From Frigidibacter sp037095735 (GTDB lineage: Bacteria; Pseudomonadota; Alphaproteobacteria; Rhodobacterales; Rhodobacteraceae), in contig NZ_JBAWKD010000008.1 of assembly GCF_037095735.1 (NCBI RefSeq), positions 1 to 64,000 of the forward strand: a stretch of DNA of 64,000 bases, written 5' to 3'. A model generated the notes under the pieces. The model was not told the origin of the DNA. It saw nothing but the letters and a program-made list of their open reading frames with translations, and made no database searches. The position numbers were made by a program, and so were the translations under genes. Below are positions 1-8,321 of this stretch, piece after piece. How positions within the stretch are numbered: position 1 is the stretch's first letter; every line of letters begins with the position of its first letter.

Positions 1-323
1 GTATCTAGGGAAACTCGAAGACCCCCGCAAGTGGGATTCGCGAAAAAAATGAAACACAACCACCTGCCCCTGCGGAACGCCGCTGACACGGACGGAAGAG
101 CGCGCCCGGCTTCGCCCCCCGCTACGCGCGCGCGTTATCCTTGTCATTCTCCAGGCCCTCGCGGCATCTCCCGCCCGAGCCATCGCGCCCGCCCTCCGCG
201 CCCGCCCTCGGGGGCGCTTCCGACCGGCGCCGCTCCGGCCCGGCCCGACCGCGCCCGGGGGCAGCCGGCACACCCGGCCCTGCGGCGATTGCGAAAGTTG
301 CGCCGATCCCGCGGCCGATTTCC
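1..323. other. Unassigned 5' flank of the leu region
   Basis: No gene can be supported here. Several overlapping frames stay open on both strands, but they are Arg/Pro/Ala-rich, match no family I recognise and are what GC-rich DNA gives by chance. The right end leads into the leuA promoter. Confidence 0.5.
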
Positions 324-352
324 TTTTGCATCTTTCGCCCGGTGCCTATAGG
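324..352 (+). promoter_or_regulatory. Candidate leu promoter
   Basis: A -35-like TTTTGC (324-329) and a -10-like TATAGG (347-352) are separated by 17 nt. Transcription would begin near 358-360, only a few bases before the leader-peptide ATG at 362, so the leader would be translated from a leaderless or near-leaderless mRNA. This is read by eye; no transcript data. Confidence 0.45.
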
Positions 353-361
353 GTCGCCGCC

Positions 362-451
362 ATGACACGGGACCTGCACATTCTCATCGCACCGGGCGCA
401 TCCAGCGCCCCCGCGCCCCGTGGTCTGCTGCTTCTTCTTAGTCTCCTCTGA
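362..451 (+). CDS. leuL: leuA leader peptide (leucine attenuator)
   Basis: A 29-codon frame starting at ATG 362 and ending at TGA 449-451, 80 nt before leuA. Its last eight residues read LLLLLSLL, so seven of eight codons are leucine. Such a cluster directly before a leucine biosynthesis gene is the signature of a ribosome-mediated attenuator, in which scarce charged tRNA-Leu stalls the ribosome and changes downstream folding. There is no Shine-Dalgarno sequence before the ATG, and a promoter candidate places the transcript start at or just before it. The stop codon lies inside the first of two competing hairpins. The peptide itself is presumably functionless. Confidence 0.75.
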   Translation: MTRDLHILIAPGASSAPAPRGLLLLLSLL

Positions 452-497
452 GCGTGCCCTCCGGCGCGACCGCTCAGAGATGACCAGCGCCGGGCAC
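446..497 (+). promoter_or_regulatory. leuA attenuator: two mutually exclusive hairpins
   Basis: Hairpin 1 pairs CTCTGAGCG (446-454) with CGCTCAGAG (471-479), a perfect 9-bp stem that contains the leader stop codon. Hairpin 2 pairs GTGCCC plus GGCG (454-466, with a 3-nt bulge) with CGCCGGGCAC (488-497). The 5' arm of hairpin 2 lies in the loop of hairpin 1, so only one can form at a time. Neither is followed by a clear U-run, so the output may act on transcription or on access to the leuA ribosome-binding site at about 521-526. Confidence 0.6.
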
Positions 498-531
498 CAC
501 ATCAGACCCTAGAAGAAGCCGGAGAGATCCG

Positions 532-2115
532 ATGACCACCACCGCTACCGACAAATCCCGCGTCCTGATCTTCGACACCACGCTCCGCGATGGCGAACAG
601 TCGCCGGGCGCCACCATGTCCCATGCCGAGAAGCTCGAGATCGCGGCGCTCCTGGACGAGATGGGCGTCGACATCATCGAGGCGGGCTTCCCGATCGCCT
701 CCGAGGGCGATTTCGCCGCCGTCTCGGAAATCGCGAAGAACGCGAAGAACTCCGTGATCTGCGGCCTGTCGCGCGCCAACTTCACCGACATCGACCGCTG
801 CTGGGAGGCGATCCGCCACGCGGCCCAGCCGCGGATCCACACCTTCATCGGCACCTCGCCCCTGCATCGCGAGATCACCAAGCTCGACATGGACGGGATG
901 GTGGCGCGGATCCACGAGACGGTGACCCATGCCCGCAACCTCTGCGACAACGTGCAGTGGTCGGCGATGGACGCGATCCGGACCGAGCGCGACTTCCTCT
1001 GCCGCGTCGTGGAAACCGCGATCAAGGCCGGCGCCTCGACGATCAACATCCCCGACACCGTCGGCTACACCCTGCCCACCGAAAGCGCCGAGATCATCGC
1101 GATGCTGCTCGAGCGGGTGCCGGGCGCCGGCGACGTGATCTTCGCGACCCACTGCCACAACGACCTGGGCATGGCGACGGCGAACAGCCTCGCCGCCGTG
1201 TCGGCGGGCGCGCGCCAGATCGAATGCACGATCAACGGCCTCGGCGAGCGCGCCGGCAACACCGCGCTGGAAGAGGTGGTGATGGCGATCAAGGTCCGCC
1301 GCGACCTGATGCCCTACGCGACCCGCATCGACACCACGAAGATCATGAACCTGTCGCGCCGCGTGGCGCAGGTCTCGGGCTTCCCGGTGCAGTTCAACAA
1401 GGCGGTGGTCGGCAAGAACGCCTTCCTGCACGAATCGGGCATCCACCAGGACGGCGTGCTGAAGAACGTCGAGACGTTCGAGATCATGCGCCCCGCCGAT
1501 ATCGGCATCACCGAAACCAACATCGCGATGGGCAAACACTCGGGCCGCGCGGCCCTGCGCGCCAAGCTGAAGGATCTCGGCTTCGATCTGGGCGACAACC
1601 AGATCAACGACGTCTTCGTGCGCTTCAAGGCGCTGGCCGACCGCAAGAAAGAGATCTTCGACGAGGATCTGGTCGCGCTGATGGCCGACAGCGCCCAGAA
1701 CACCGACCAGGACTACCTGGTGGTGAAATACCTCAAGGTCGTCTGCGGCACCGAAGGCCCCCAGACCGCCGAGCTGAAGATGCTGGTCGGCGGCGAGGAA
1801 CAGACCTCCTCGACCACCGGCGACGGCCCGGTCGATGCGGCCTTCAACGCGGTGAAGGCGCTCTTCAAGCACAATGCGCGCCTGAAGCTCTACCAGGTCA
1901 GCGCGGTCACCGGCGGCACCGATGCCCAGGCGACGGTGCAGGTGCGGCTCGAGGAAGACGGCCGCATCGTCACCGGCTCCTCGGCCGACACCGACACGAT
2001 CCTGGCCTCGGTCAAGGCCTATGTCGGCGCGCTCAATCGCCTGCGGGTGCGGCGCGAGAAATCGGCCCCGAACGAGGACACGCGCACCGTCAGCTACCGC
2101 AGCGCCGGCGCCTGA
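532..2115 (+). CDS. leuA: 2-isopropylmalate synthase
   Basis: Condenses acetyl-CoA with 2-oxoisovalerate to 2-isopropylmalate, the first committed and normally leucine-inhibited step of leucine synthesis, in the cytosol. The 527-residue product matches the usual long LeuA1 form. It has the HMGL-like catalytic domain with DTTLRDGEQSPG at residues 14-25, the metal-binding HCHND around residue 207 and the NGLGERAGN motif, followed by the C-terminal LeuA dimer/regulatory domain from about residue 400. ATG 532 is preceded by GGAGAG. It is transcribed behind the leucine leader peptide. The 3' end is repeated after a scaffold N, which is an assembly effect and not part of the gene. Confidence 0.97.
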   Translation: MTTTATDKSRVLIFDTTLRDGEQSPGATMSHAEKLEIAALLDEMGVDIIEAGFPIASEGDFAAVSEIAKNAKNSVICGLSRANFTDIDRCWEAIRHAAQPRIHTFIGTSPLHREITKLDMDGMVARIHETVTHARNLCDNVQWSAMDAIRTERDFLCRVVETAIKAGASTINIPDTVGYTLPTESAEIIAMLLERVPGAGDVIFATHCHNDLGMATANSLAAVSAGARQIECTINGLGERAGNTALEEVVMAIKVRRDLMPYATRIDTTKIMNLSRRVAQVSGFPVQFNKAVVGKNAFLHESGIHQDGVLKNVETFEIMRPADIGITETNIAMGKHSGRAALRAKLKDLGFDLGDNQINDVFVRFKALADRKKEIFDEDLVALMADSAQNTDQDYLVVKYLKVVCGTEGPQTAELKMLVGGEEQTSSTTGDGPVDAAFNAVKALFKHNARLKLYQVSAVTGGTDAQATVQVRLEEDGRIVTGSSADTDTILASVKAYVGALNRLRVRREKSAPNEDTRTVSYRSAGA

Positions 2116-2136
2116 CCCCTGCCTCGGGGGGGCCCC

Positions 2137-2271
2137 NCACGATCCTGGCCTCGGTCAAGGCCTATGTCGGCGCGCTCAATCGCCTGCGGGTGCGGCGCGA
2201 GAAATCGGCCCCGAACGAGGACACGCGCACCGTCAGCTACCGCAGCGCCGGCGCCTGACCCCTGCCTCGGG
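2137..2271 (+). repeat. Scaffold join (N at 2137) with duplicated 3' end of leuA
   Basis: A single N at 2137 is followed at 2138-2271 by an exact second copy of 1995-2128 (134 bp), covering the last 40 codons of leuA, its stop codon and the first flank bases. An exact overlap of this size on both sides of an N is what two unmerged overlapping contigs look like. No start or upstream part is present, so it should not be counted as a second gene. Confidence 0.9.
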
Positions 2272-2293
2272 CGGCCCCCACGGGCCGCCCGCC

Positions 2294-2325
2294 CCCCTTT
2301 CGGATTGGTCCAAATACTCCGGGGG
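2294..2325 (+). repeat. Intergenic repeat family 1, copy A
   Basis: Core TTGGTCCAAATACTCCGGGG preceded by CCCTTTCGGA. It is one of five related copies in this window, all between genes. The intergenic stretch 2272-2566 holds this copy and copy B and otherwise nothing I can recognise. Confidence 0.75.
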
Positions 2326-2362
2326 AGCGCGGCACGCGCGGGGTCGGAGCCCCCTCCCCTAG

Positions 2363-2395
2363 CCCCTTTCGCATTGGTCCAAATATCCCGGGGGG
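2363..2395 (+). repeat. Intergenic repeat family 1, copy B
   Basis: Core TTGGTCCAAATATCCCGGGG preceded by CCCTTTCGCA, in the same orientation as copy A. It is followed at about 2412-2426 by the small GC hairpin GGGGGCAGCGCCCCC, an association also seen at copies C and E and suggesting a terminator-like unit. Confidence 0.75.
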
Positions 2396-2566
2396 CCGCC
2401 CACAGGGCGGTGGGGGCAGCGCCCCCTCGCCGTCGCGATCCCCGCGAACCGGCAAACCCCTGCCGACGAAATCCCCGCCCGGAACCCCTGCCCCACCCCG
2501 CCCCTTGAGTCGCCGCACCGCCGCAAAGGTGCCCACCACGGAAGACGGCGACGAACGAGGCAGAGC

Positions 2567-3577
2567 ATGACCCAGGCATCCGACCCCACCACCGGCGCCC
2601 TTGCCGGCTGGCACCGCACCGCGCCCGGCGCCGCCGACCGGCCGCGGGCGCGCGAGCGGGATCTCGGCCTCGACAGCCTGCGCATCGTCCTCGCGCTCCT
2701 CGTCGTCGCGATTCACACCGGGGCGCTGGCGGATGTCGGCAAATGGCCGCAGTTCATCCTCGTCCAGGGCCTCGCCCGGATCGCGGTTCCCACCTTCTTC
2801 GTGCTCTCGGGCTTCTACTTCGAACGCGCCACCCGCGAAGGCCCGGGCCGCTGGCTCGGCCATGCCGCCACGCTCTATGTCCTGTGGATGCTGGCCTACC
2901 TGCCGCTCTGGTGGGGGGGCGAGCATTCGGCGGGTGACGTCGCCTATTCTCTGTGGTTCGGCTATTTCCATCTCTGGTATCTCGTCGCGATGCTGCAGGC
3001 GGGGGTGCTGCTCTGGCTGCTGCGCGGCATGCGCACCGTGCCGCTCGCGCTTCTCGCCACCGCCATCGCGGCCGCCGCCTGGATCCTCCAGCACCGGATG
3101 ATGGAGGGCGAGATCCCGACCGACACCGACCGGGTGCGCAACGCGGTGATGTTCGCCTTCCCCTATCTCGCGCTCGGCCTCTGCACCGCGCGGGCCCGCC
3201 ACGCCTTCGCCGATCACCGCGCCCTGCTGCGCGCCGGTCTCGCCCTCGCCATGCTCGCCTTCGCGACAGAGGTGATCTGGACCGGCCGCGCGATGGGCAC
3301 CGGGGTCGGCCTCGACCTGCACCTGTCGCTGATCGCGCTCTGCCCGCTTCTGGTCGCCACGATCTCGGACGCGGGCTGGCGCGGTCGCGCCACCGGCCTC
3401 GCCGGGCGGCTGGCCGGCATCGCCACCGGCATCTACCTGATCCACCCCTGGCTGATCGAGCTGGTGCGCGACACCGCCGACCCCGCGCCGACTTTGCGCT
3501 ACCTCGCCGTGGCCGTCCTCTCGCTGCCTGCCGCGGCGGCACTCCTGCGCCTCAACCGCCGCCTGCCGATCTTGTGA
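2567..3577 (+). CDS. Acyltransferase-3 family membrane protein
   Basis: A 336-residue polytopic inner-membrane protein of the acyltransferase-3 family, whose members O-acylate surface sugars, lipids or peptidoglycan-linked glycans. The family start motif LDSLRIVLALLVVAIHTG is at residues 35-52, with the conserved His at about 50, followed by about nine more hydrophobic segments. The 30-residue hydrophilic N-terminus is charged. ATG 2567 follows GAGGCAG. It stands alone between leuA and the mre operon, so the acceptor cannot be inferred from context; modification of an envelope polymer is a guess from family and neighbourhood. Confidence 0.8.
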   Translation: MTQASDPTTGALAGWHRTAPGAADRPRARERDLGLDSLRIVLALLVVAIHTGALADVGKWPQFILVQGLARIAVPTFFVLSGFYFERATREGPGRWLGHAATLYVLWMLAYLPLWWGGEHSAGDVAYSLWFGYFHLWYLVAMLQAGVLLWLLRGMRTVPLALLATAIAAAAWILQHRMMEGEIPTDTDRVRNAVMFAFPYLALGLCTARARHAFADHRALLRAGLALAMLAFATEVIWTGRAMGTGVGLDLHLSLIALCPLLVATISDAGWRGRATGLAGRLAGIATGIYLIHPWLIELVRDTADPAPTLRYLAVAVLSLPAAAALLRLNRRLPIL

Positions 3578-3632
3578 TCGCCAAACCCCCTGCGGCATAT
3601 CGGCGGCGTCTGGCCGGGGGTGGCCAGCGCCC

Positions 3633-3661
3633 TTTCCGACACCCTGCCCCTTGCCTATAAG
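3633..3661 (+). promoter_or_regulatory. Candidate mreB promoter
   Basis: TTTCCG (3633-3638) and TATAAG (3656-3661) are 17 nt apart, which leaves a 5' leader of about 55 nt before the preferred mreB start at 3724. Confidence 0.4.
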
Positions 3662-3723
3662 GGCGCGGCCTGCGCGGGGAATCCCCTGAGTCGCGGGCGA
3701 TGGGGCATGAGCAGGAACGGACA

Positions 3724-4761
3724 ATGGTAGGCTTTGGCGGTCTCTTCTCGTCGGACATGGCGATCGACCTCGGTACGGCGAACACGCTGGTCTATGTGAA
3801 GGGACGCGGGATCATCCTGAACGAGCCTTCGGTCGTGGCCTATCACGTCAAGGACGGCAAGAAGCAGGTGCTCGCCGTGGGCGAGGATGCCAAGCTGATG
3901 CTCGGCCGCACCCCCGGCTCGATCGAGGCGATCCGGCCGATGCGCGAAGGCGTCATCGCCGATTTCGACGTCGCCGAAGAGATGATCAAGCACTTCATCC
4001 GCAAGGTGCACAAGCGCACGACCTTCACCAAGCCGAAGATCATCGTCTGCGTGCCCCACGGCGCCACCCCGGTCGAGAAACGCGCGATCCGCCAGTCGGT
4101 GCTGTCGGCCGGCGCCCGCCGCGCGGGCCTGATCGCCGAACCGATCGCGGCCGCGATCGGCGCCGGGATGCCGATCACCGATCCCACCGGCTCGATGGTC
4201 GTCGACATCGGCGGCGGCACCACCGAGGTGGCCGTCCTCAGTCTCGGCGACATCGTCTATGCCCGTTCGGTCCGCGTCGGCGGTGACCGGATGGACGAGG
4301 CGATCATCAACTACCTGCGCCGCCAGCAGAACCTTCTGGTCGGCGAATCCACGGCCGAACGCATCAAGACCTCGATCGGCACCGCCCGCATGCCCGACGA
4401 CGGACGCGGCGCCTCGATGCTGATCCGCGGCCGCGACCTTCTGAACGGCGTCCCGAAAGAGACCGAGATCAACCAGGCCCAGGTCGCCGAGGCGCTGGCC
4501 GAGCCGGTGCAGTCGATCTGCGAGGCGGTGATGACCGCGCTCGAAGCCACGCCCCCCGACCTCGCCGCCGACATCGTCGACCGCGGCGTGATGCTGACGG
4601 GCGGCGGCGCGCTGCTGGGTGAACTCGACCTCGCGCTGCGCGAGCAGACCGGCCTCTCGATCTCGATCGCCGACCAGTCGCTGAATTGTGTGGCGCTCGG
4701 CACCGGCAAGGCGCTGGAATACGAAAAGCAACTGCGCCATGTGATCGACTACGACAGCTGA
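3724..4761 (+). CDS. mreB: Rod shape-determining actin homologue MreB
   Basis: Bacterial actin that forms membrane-bound filaments directing lateral peptidoglycan synthesis. From ATG 3724 it has 345 residues, the normal MreB length; an in-frame ATG at 3700 would add eight residues not typical of the family, and 3724 has AGGAACGG just upstream. Visible are the N-terminal amphipathic start MVGFGGLFSSD, the phosphate-1 loop DLGTANT, the second phosphate loop DIGGGTTEVAVLS near residue 160, and the adenosine-region GGGALL. It is the first gene of the mreBCD-mrdA-rodA operon, with mreC 54 nt downstream. Confidence 0.97.
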   Translation: MVGFGGLFSSDMAIDLGTANTLVYVKGRGIILNEPSVVAYHVKDGKKQVLAVGEDAKLMLGRTPGSIEAIRPMREGVIADFDVAEEMIKHFIRKVHKRTTFTKPKIIVCVPHGATPVEKRAIRQSVLSAGARRAGLIAEPIAAAIGAGMPITDPTGSMVVDIGGGTTEVAVLSLGDIVYARSVRVGGDRMDEAIINYLRRQQNLLVGESTAERIKTSIGTARMPDDGRGASMLIRGRDLLNGVPKETEINQAQVAEALAEPVQSICEAVMTALEATPPDLAADIVDRGVMLTGGGALLGELDLALREQTGLSISIADQSLNCVALGTGKALEYEKQLRHVIDYDS

Positions 4762-4815
4762 GCGCAGCCAGCTGACACGGGCGGGGCCTGATCCCCGCCC
4801 TTCCGGGGACCAGCC

Positions 4816-5811
4816 GTGGCCAAAGACCGCAACGCCGACATCGATTTTGCCGGACCGGTGCGCCGCATCCTGATCGCGGTGCTCGCGATCCTGCTTGTCG
4901 CCACCTTCCTGGTCTGGCGGATCGACAGTCCGCGGGTCGAACGCTTCCGCGACGCGCTGGTCGACCGCGTGGTGCCGAACATGGACTGGGCGCTGCTGCC
5001 GGTGACCAAGGTCGTCGGCATGGTCGAAAGCGCCCGCTCCTACTCCCGGATCTACGAGCAGAACCAGCAGCTCAAGCGCGAGCTTCAGCAGATGAAGGCC
5101 TGGAAAGAGGCCGCGGTACAGCTCGAGCAGCAGAACGCCAAGCTTCTCGCGCAGAACCAGGTCCGGCTCGACCCGCAGCTGACCTCGGTCTCGGGCGTGG
5201 TGCTGGCCGACTCGGGCTCGCCCTTCCGCCAGTCGGTGCTGCTGAACGTCGGGGCCCGCGACGGCATCGTCGACGGCTGGGCCACGATGGACGGGCTCGG
5301 CCTCGTGGGCCGGATCTCGGGCGTGGGCGAACGCACGGCGCGGGTGATCCTGCTCACCGATTCCTCGTCGCGGATCCCGGTCACCATCCAGCCCTCGGGC
5401 CAGCGCGCGATCCTCGCCGGCGACAATACCGCGATCCCGCCCTTGGACTTCCTCGAGGCGCCCGAACAGGTCCGCCCCGGCGACCGCGTCGTGTCCTCGG
5501 GCGACGGCGGCGTCTTCCCCTCCGGCATCCTCGTGGGCGAGGTCGCCAAGGACCGCGACAACCGCCTGCGCGTGCGGCTGGCCGCCGAATACGACCGGCT
5601 CGATTTCCTGCGCGTCCTGCGCTCGCATCCGGCGGAACGGATCACCGATCCCGGCGTGCTGATCCCGCCCGAGGTGCCGCCGCTGGTCGCCGAACAGTCC
5701 CGCATGCTCGGGCCGCAGCCCGACGGCACGCCGGGGCCCGGTCCCGCTGCCGGTGCCGCTGCCGGAACCGGTGCCACGGCAGGCGCCGCGCCGCCGCGAG
5801 CCCGGCCATGA
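4816..5811 (+). CDS. mreC: Rod shape-determining protein MreC
   Basis: Periplasmic scaffold of the elongasome that links MreB/MreD to PBP2. It has 331 residues from a GTG start: a short cytoplasmic N-terminus, one transmembrane helix at about 17-35, a Gln/Lys-rich coiled coil at about 74-118, and the two beta domains ending near residue 285. The tail is low-complexity Pro/Gly/Ala, common in alphaproteobacterial MreC. The stop codon overlaps the mreD start by 4 nt (ATGA), indicating translational coupling. Confidence 0.95.
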   Translation: MAKDRNADIDFAGPVRRILIAVLAILLVATFLVWRIDSPRVERFRDALVDRVVPNMDWALLPVTKVVGMVESARSYSRIYEQNQQLKRELQQMKAWKEAAVQLEQQNAKLLAQNQVRLDPQLTSVSGVVLADSGSPFRQSVLLNVGARDGIVDGWATMDGLGLVGRISGVGERTARVILLTDSSSRIPVTIQPSGQRAILAGDNTAIPPLDFLEAPEQVRPGDRVVSSGDGGVFPSGILVGEVAKDRDNRLRVRLAAEYDRLDFLRVLRSHPAERITDPGVLIPPEVPPLVAEQSRMLGPQPDGTPGPGPAAGAAAGTGATAGAAPPRARP

Positions 5812-6368
5812 TCGACCCCGCCACCTCGCGCCGCTGGAGCCTGCGGCTGCTGTTCGTGGGGCTCGCGATCTTCCTGATGTTCCTCAGGATCCTGCCGCTC
5901 TCGACGCTGCCGCCGCGCATTCCCGGCCCCGACCTGCTCTTGTGCCTCGCCCTCGCCTGGGTGCTGCGCCGGCCCGACGTGGTCTCGGCCCCGCTTCTGG
6001 TCGCGGTCTTCCTGCTGGAGGACATGCTGACCATGCGCCCGCCGGGGCTCTGGACGCTGATGGTGCTCTTCGGCTCGGAATTCCTGCGCGACCGCGCCTC
6101 GGCGGTGCGCCGGCTGCCCTTCGCGGTGGACTGGGCCATGGCCGCGGCGGTAATCTTCTTCATCACGATCGGCTACCGCGCGGTGCTGGCGCTGGCGATG
6201 ATTCCGCGCCCGGCGCTGTGGATGACGGCAATGCAGACCGTGGCGACGATGCTGGCCTATCCGGCCGTGGTCGGCGCCACGCATCTCGTGGCCCGCGCCC
6301 TGCCCGGCCCGCCCGAGCGGGACGGCACACCCCGCGGGCTGGGACGACGACTGGGGAGACGCGCATGA
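5808..6368 (+). CDS. mreD: Rod shape-determining protein MreD
   Basis: A 186-residue polytopic inner-membrane protein with about five hydrophobic helices (for example residues 12-30 and 40-60) and a short charged C-terminus. MreD sequences diverge strongly, so the call rests on topology, length and position between mreC and mrdA. Both junctions are 4-nt ATGA overlaps. It is expected to bind MreC and PBP2 within the elongation complex. Confidence 0.88.
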   Translation: MIDPATSRRWSLRLLFVGLAIFLMFLRILPLSTLPPRIPGPDLLLCLALAWVLRRPDVVSAPLLVAVFLLEDMLTMRPPGLWTLMVLFGSEFLRDRASAVRRLPFAVDWAMAAAVIFFITIGYRAVLALAMIPRPALWMTAMQTVATMLAYPAVVGATHLVARALPGPPERDGTPRGLGRRLGRRA

Positions 6369-8311
6369 GACGATCGCCCAAGGACACCGCCGAAAGCGCC
6401 CGCCGCATCACCCGGCGCACGCTGTTCCTCGGCGCCTCGCAGGCCGCGGTGGCGGCCGTTCTGGGCCTGCGCATGCATCACATGCAGGTCGACGAGGCTG
6501 ACGACTTCAAGCTGCTGGCCGAAGAGAACCGCATCAACATGCGGCTGATCCCGCCGGCGCGCGGCCTGATCAACGACCGCAACGGCAACCTGCTGGCCGG
6601 CAACGAACAGAACTACCGCGTCGTCATCACCCGCGAGGACGCCGGCGACGTCGAGGACGTGCTGCACCGCCTGTCCCGGCTGATCCCGCTGACGGAAGAA
6701 GACATCGACCGCACGCTGAAGGAATCGGAACGCCGCTCGTCCTTCGTGCCGATCACCGTCGCCGACCGTCTCAGCTGGGAGGATTTCAGCCGCGTCGCGG
6801 TGAACGCCCCCGCGCTGCCCGGCGTCACGCCCGAGGTCGGCCAGTCGCGCTACTACCCCTATTCCGGCGATTTCGCCCATGTCATCGGCTATGTCGGCCC
6901 GGTCTCGGACTACGACCTGTCGAAGATGGAAGACCCCGACCCCCTGCTGCAGATCCCGAAGTTCCAGATCGGCAAGGTCGGGATCGAGGCGAAGATGGAG
7001 GAAGATCTGCGCGGCGAGGCCGGCACCAAGCGGATCGAGGTGAACGCCGTCGGCCGGGTGATGCGAGAGCTCGACCGCATCGACGGCAAGCAGGGCAGCC
7101 GGGTGCAGCTGACGCTGGATCTGGGCCTGCAGAACTACATGCAGCAGCGCCTCGGCAGCGAAAGCGCCGCCGGCGTCGCGATCCATGTCGAAACCGGCGA
7201 CATCCTCGGCGTCGTCTCCTCGCCCAGCTTCGACCCGAACCTCTTCGTGCGCGGCATTTCGGGGCCGGACTACTCGGCGCTGATGAACCACGACCATCGG
7301 CCGCTGGCCGACAAGTCGGTGCAGGGCACCTATCCGCCCGGCTCGACCTTCAAGATGGTCGTGGCGCTGGCCGCGCTGGAAGCCGGGGTGATGAACGCCG
7401 GCGAGACGGTCTATTGCCCGGGCTTCATGCAGCTCGGCACCCGCCGCTTCCACTGCTGGTCGCGCGGCGGCCACGGCTCGGTCAACCTGACCGAGGCGCT
7501 GATGCATTCCTGCGACGTCTATTTCTACGAGGCCGCGCAGCGCGTCGGCATCGACAAGATCTCGGAAATGGGCCGCAAGCTCGGCCTCGGCACCCGCCAC
7601 GACCTGCCGATGTCGGCGGTGGCCGAGGGCCTGATGCCGACCCGCGCCTGGAAGGCCGAGCGCTACGGCCGCGACTGGCAGATCGGCGACAGCGTCAACG
7701 CCGGCATCGGCCAGGGCTACATCCTCGCCTCGCCGCTGCAGCTGGCGGTGATGACCGCGCGGATCTCGACCGGGCGCGCGATCGAGCCGCGGCTGATCCG
7801 CTCGATCGACGGGGTCGAACCGCCCGCGCCGCAGCCCGCCAGCCTCGGCATCAACGACGCCTTCCTGCGCGCCGCCCGCAAGGGGATGCATGACGTGGTC
7901 AACATCCGCGGCGGCACCGGCTACGGGATGCGCTGCGTCGACGACGCGATGATGATCGCCGGCAAGTCCGGCACCAGCCAGGTGCGCAACATCACCGCCG
8001 CCGAACGCGCGACCGGGGTCGTGCGCAACGACCAGCTGCCCTGGAACCGCCGTGACCACGCGCTCTTCGTGGGCTTCGCGCCCTACAACAACCCCAAGGT
8101 CGCCTGCGCGGTCGTGGTCGAACACGGCTCGGGCGGCTCCAGCGTCGCCGGCCCGATCGTGCGCGACATCCTGATGCAGGCGCTGTCGGGCGGGCTGCCG
8201 CCGCTGACCGCCTATCCCGCCGACCAGCGCGGCAAGGTCGAGGCGCAGCGTGCCAAGATGAACCTGCTCGATCCGCGGCTGACCGCCGCTGCGCCCCCCA
8301 CCCGCGCCTGA
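6365..8311 (+). CDS. mrdA: Penicillin-binding protein 2 (elongasome transpeptidase)
   Basis: Class B PBP that cross-links peptidoglycan during rod elongation, working with RodA. 648 residues from ATG 6365. It shows a short cytoplasmic segment, one membrane anchor at about 22-38, the PBP dimerisation domain at about 60-240, and the transpeptidase domain with nucleophile Ser327 in STFK, the second motif SCD near residue 383, and KSGTS near the C-terminus. The frame extends upstream inside mreC/mreD, but the overlap start is the only sensible one. rodA follows 10 nt after the stop. Confidence 0.95.
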   Translation: MRRSPKDTAESARRITRRTLFLGASQAAVAAVLGLRMHHMQVDEADDFKLLAEENRINMRLIPPARGLINDRNGNLLAGNEQNYRVVITREDAGDVEDVLHRLSRLIPLTEEDIDRTLKESERRSSFVPITVADRLSWEDFSRVAVNAPALPGVTPEVGQSRYYPYSGDFAHVIGYVGPVSDYDLSKMEDPDPLLQIPKFQIGKVGIEAKMEEDLRGEAGTKRIEVNAVGRVMRELDRIDGKQGSRVQLTLDLGLQNYMQQRLGSESAAGVAIHVETGDILGVVSSPSFDPNLFVRGISGPDYSALMNHDHRPLADKSVQGTYPPGSTFKMVVALAALEAGVMNAGETVYCPGFMQLGTRRFHCWSRGGHGSVNLTEALMHSCDVYFYEAAQRVGIDKISEMGRKLGLGTRHDLPMSAVAEGLMPTRAWKAERYGRDWQIGDSVNAGIGQGYILASPLQLAVMTARISTGRAIEPRLIRSIDGVEPPAPQPASLGINDAFLRAARKGMHDVVNIRGGTGYGMRCVDDAMMIAGKSGTSQVRNITAAERATGVVRNDQLPWNRRDHALFVGFAPYNNPKVACAVVVEHGSGGSSVAGPIVRDILMQALSGGLPPLTAYPADQRGKVEAQRAKMNLLDPRLTAAAPPTRA

Positions 8312-8321
8312 GGTCCGCCCC

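Noticed and set aside
31..502. Open frames on both strands at the left edge (for example 31-351 plus and 122-502 minus)
   Set aside because: Arg/Pro/Ala-rich, no family features, overlapping each other; the leucine leader and its hairpins explain the right part better.
502..1872. 456-codon minus-strand frame opposite leuA
   Set aside because: Mirror frame of a strongly coding GC-rich gene; composition of Asp/His/Arg/Gly without motifs. The same holds for the long antisense frames opposite mreBC, mrdA, sdhA, gpmI and pyk.
2138..2258. Second copy of the leuA end as a tandem duplication or recoding element
   Set aside because: Exact identity and the N at 2137 point to unmerged contig ends.
3700..3723. 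Eight-residue longer MreB start
   Set aside because: Downstream ATG 3724 has the better ribosome-binding site and the standard family N-terminus.
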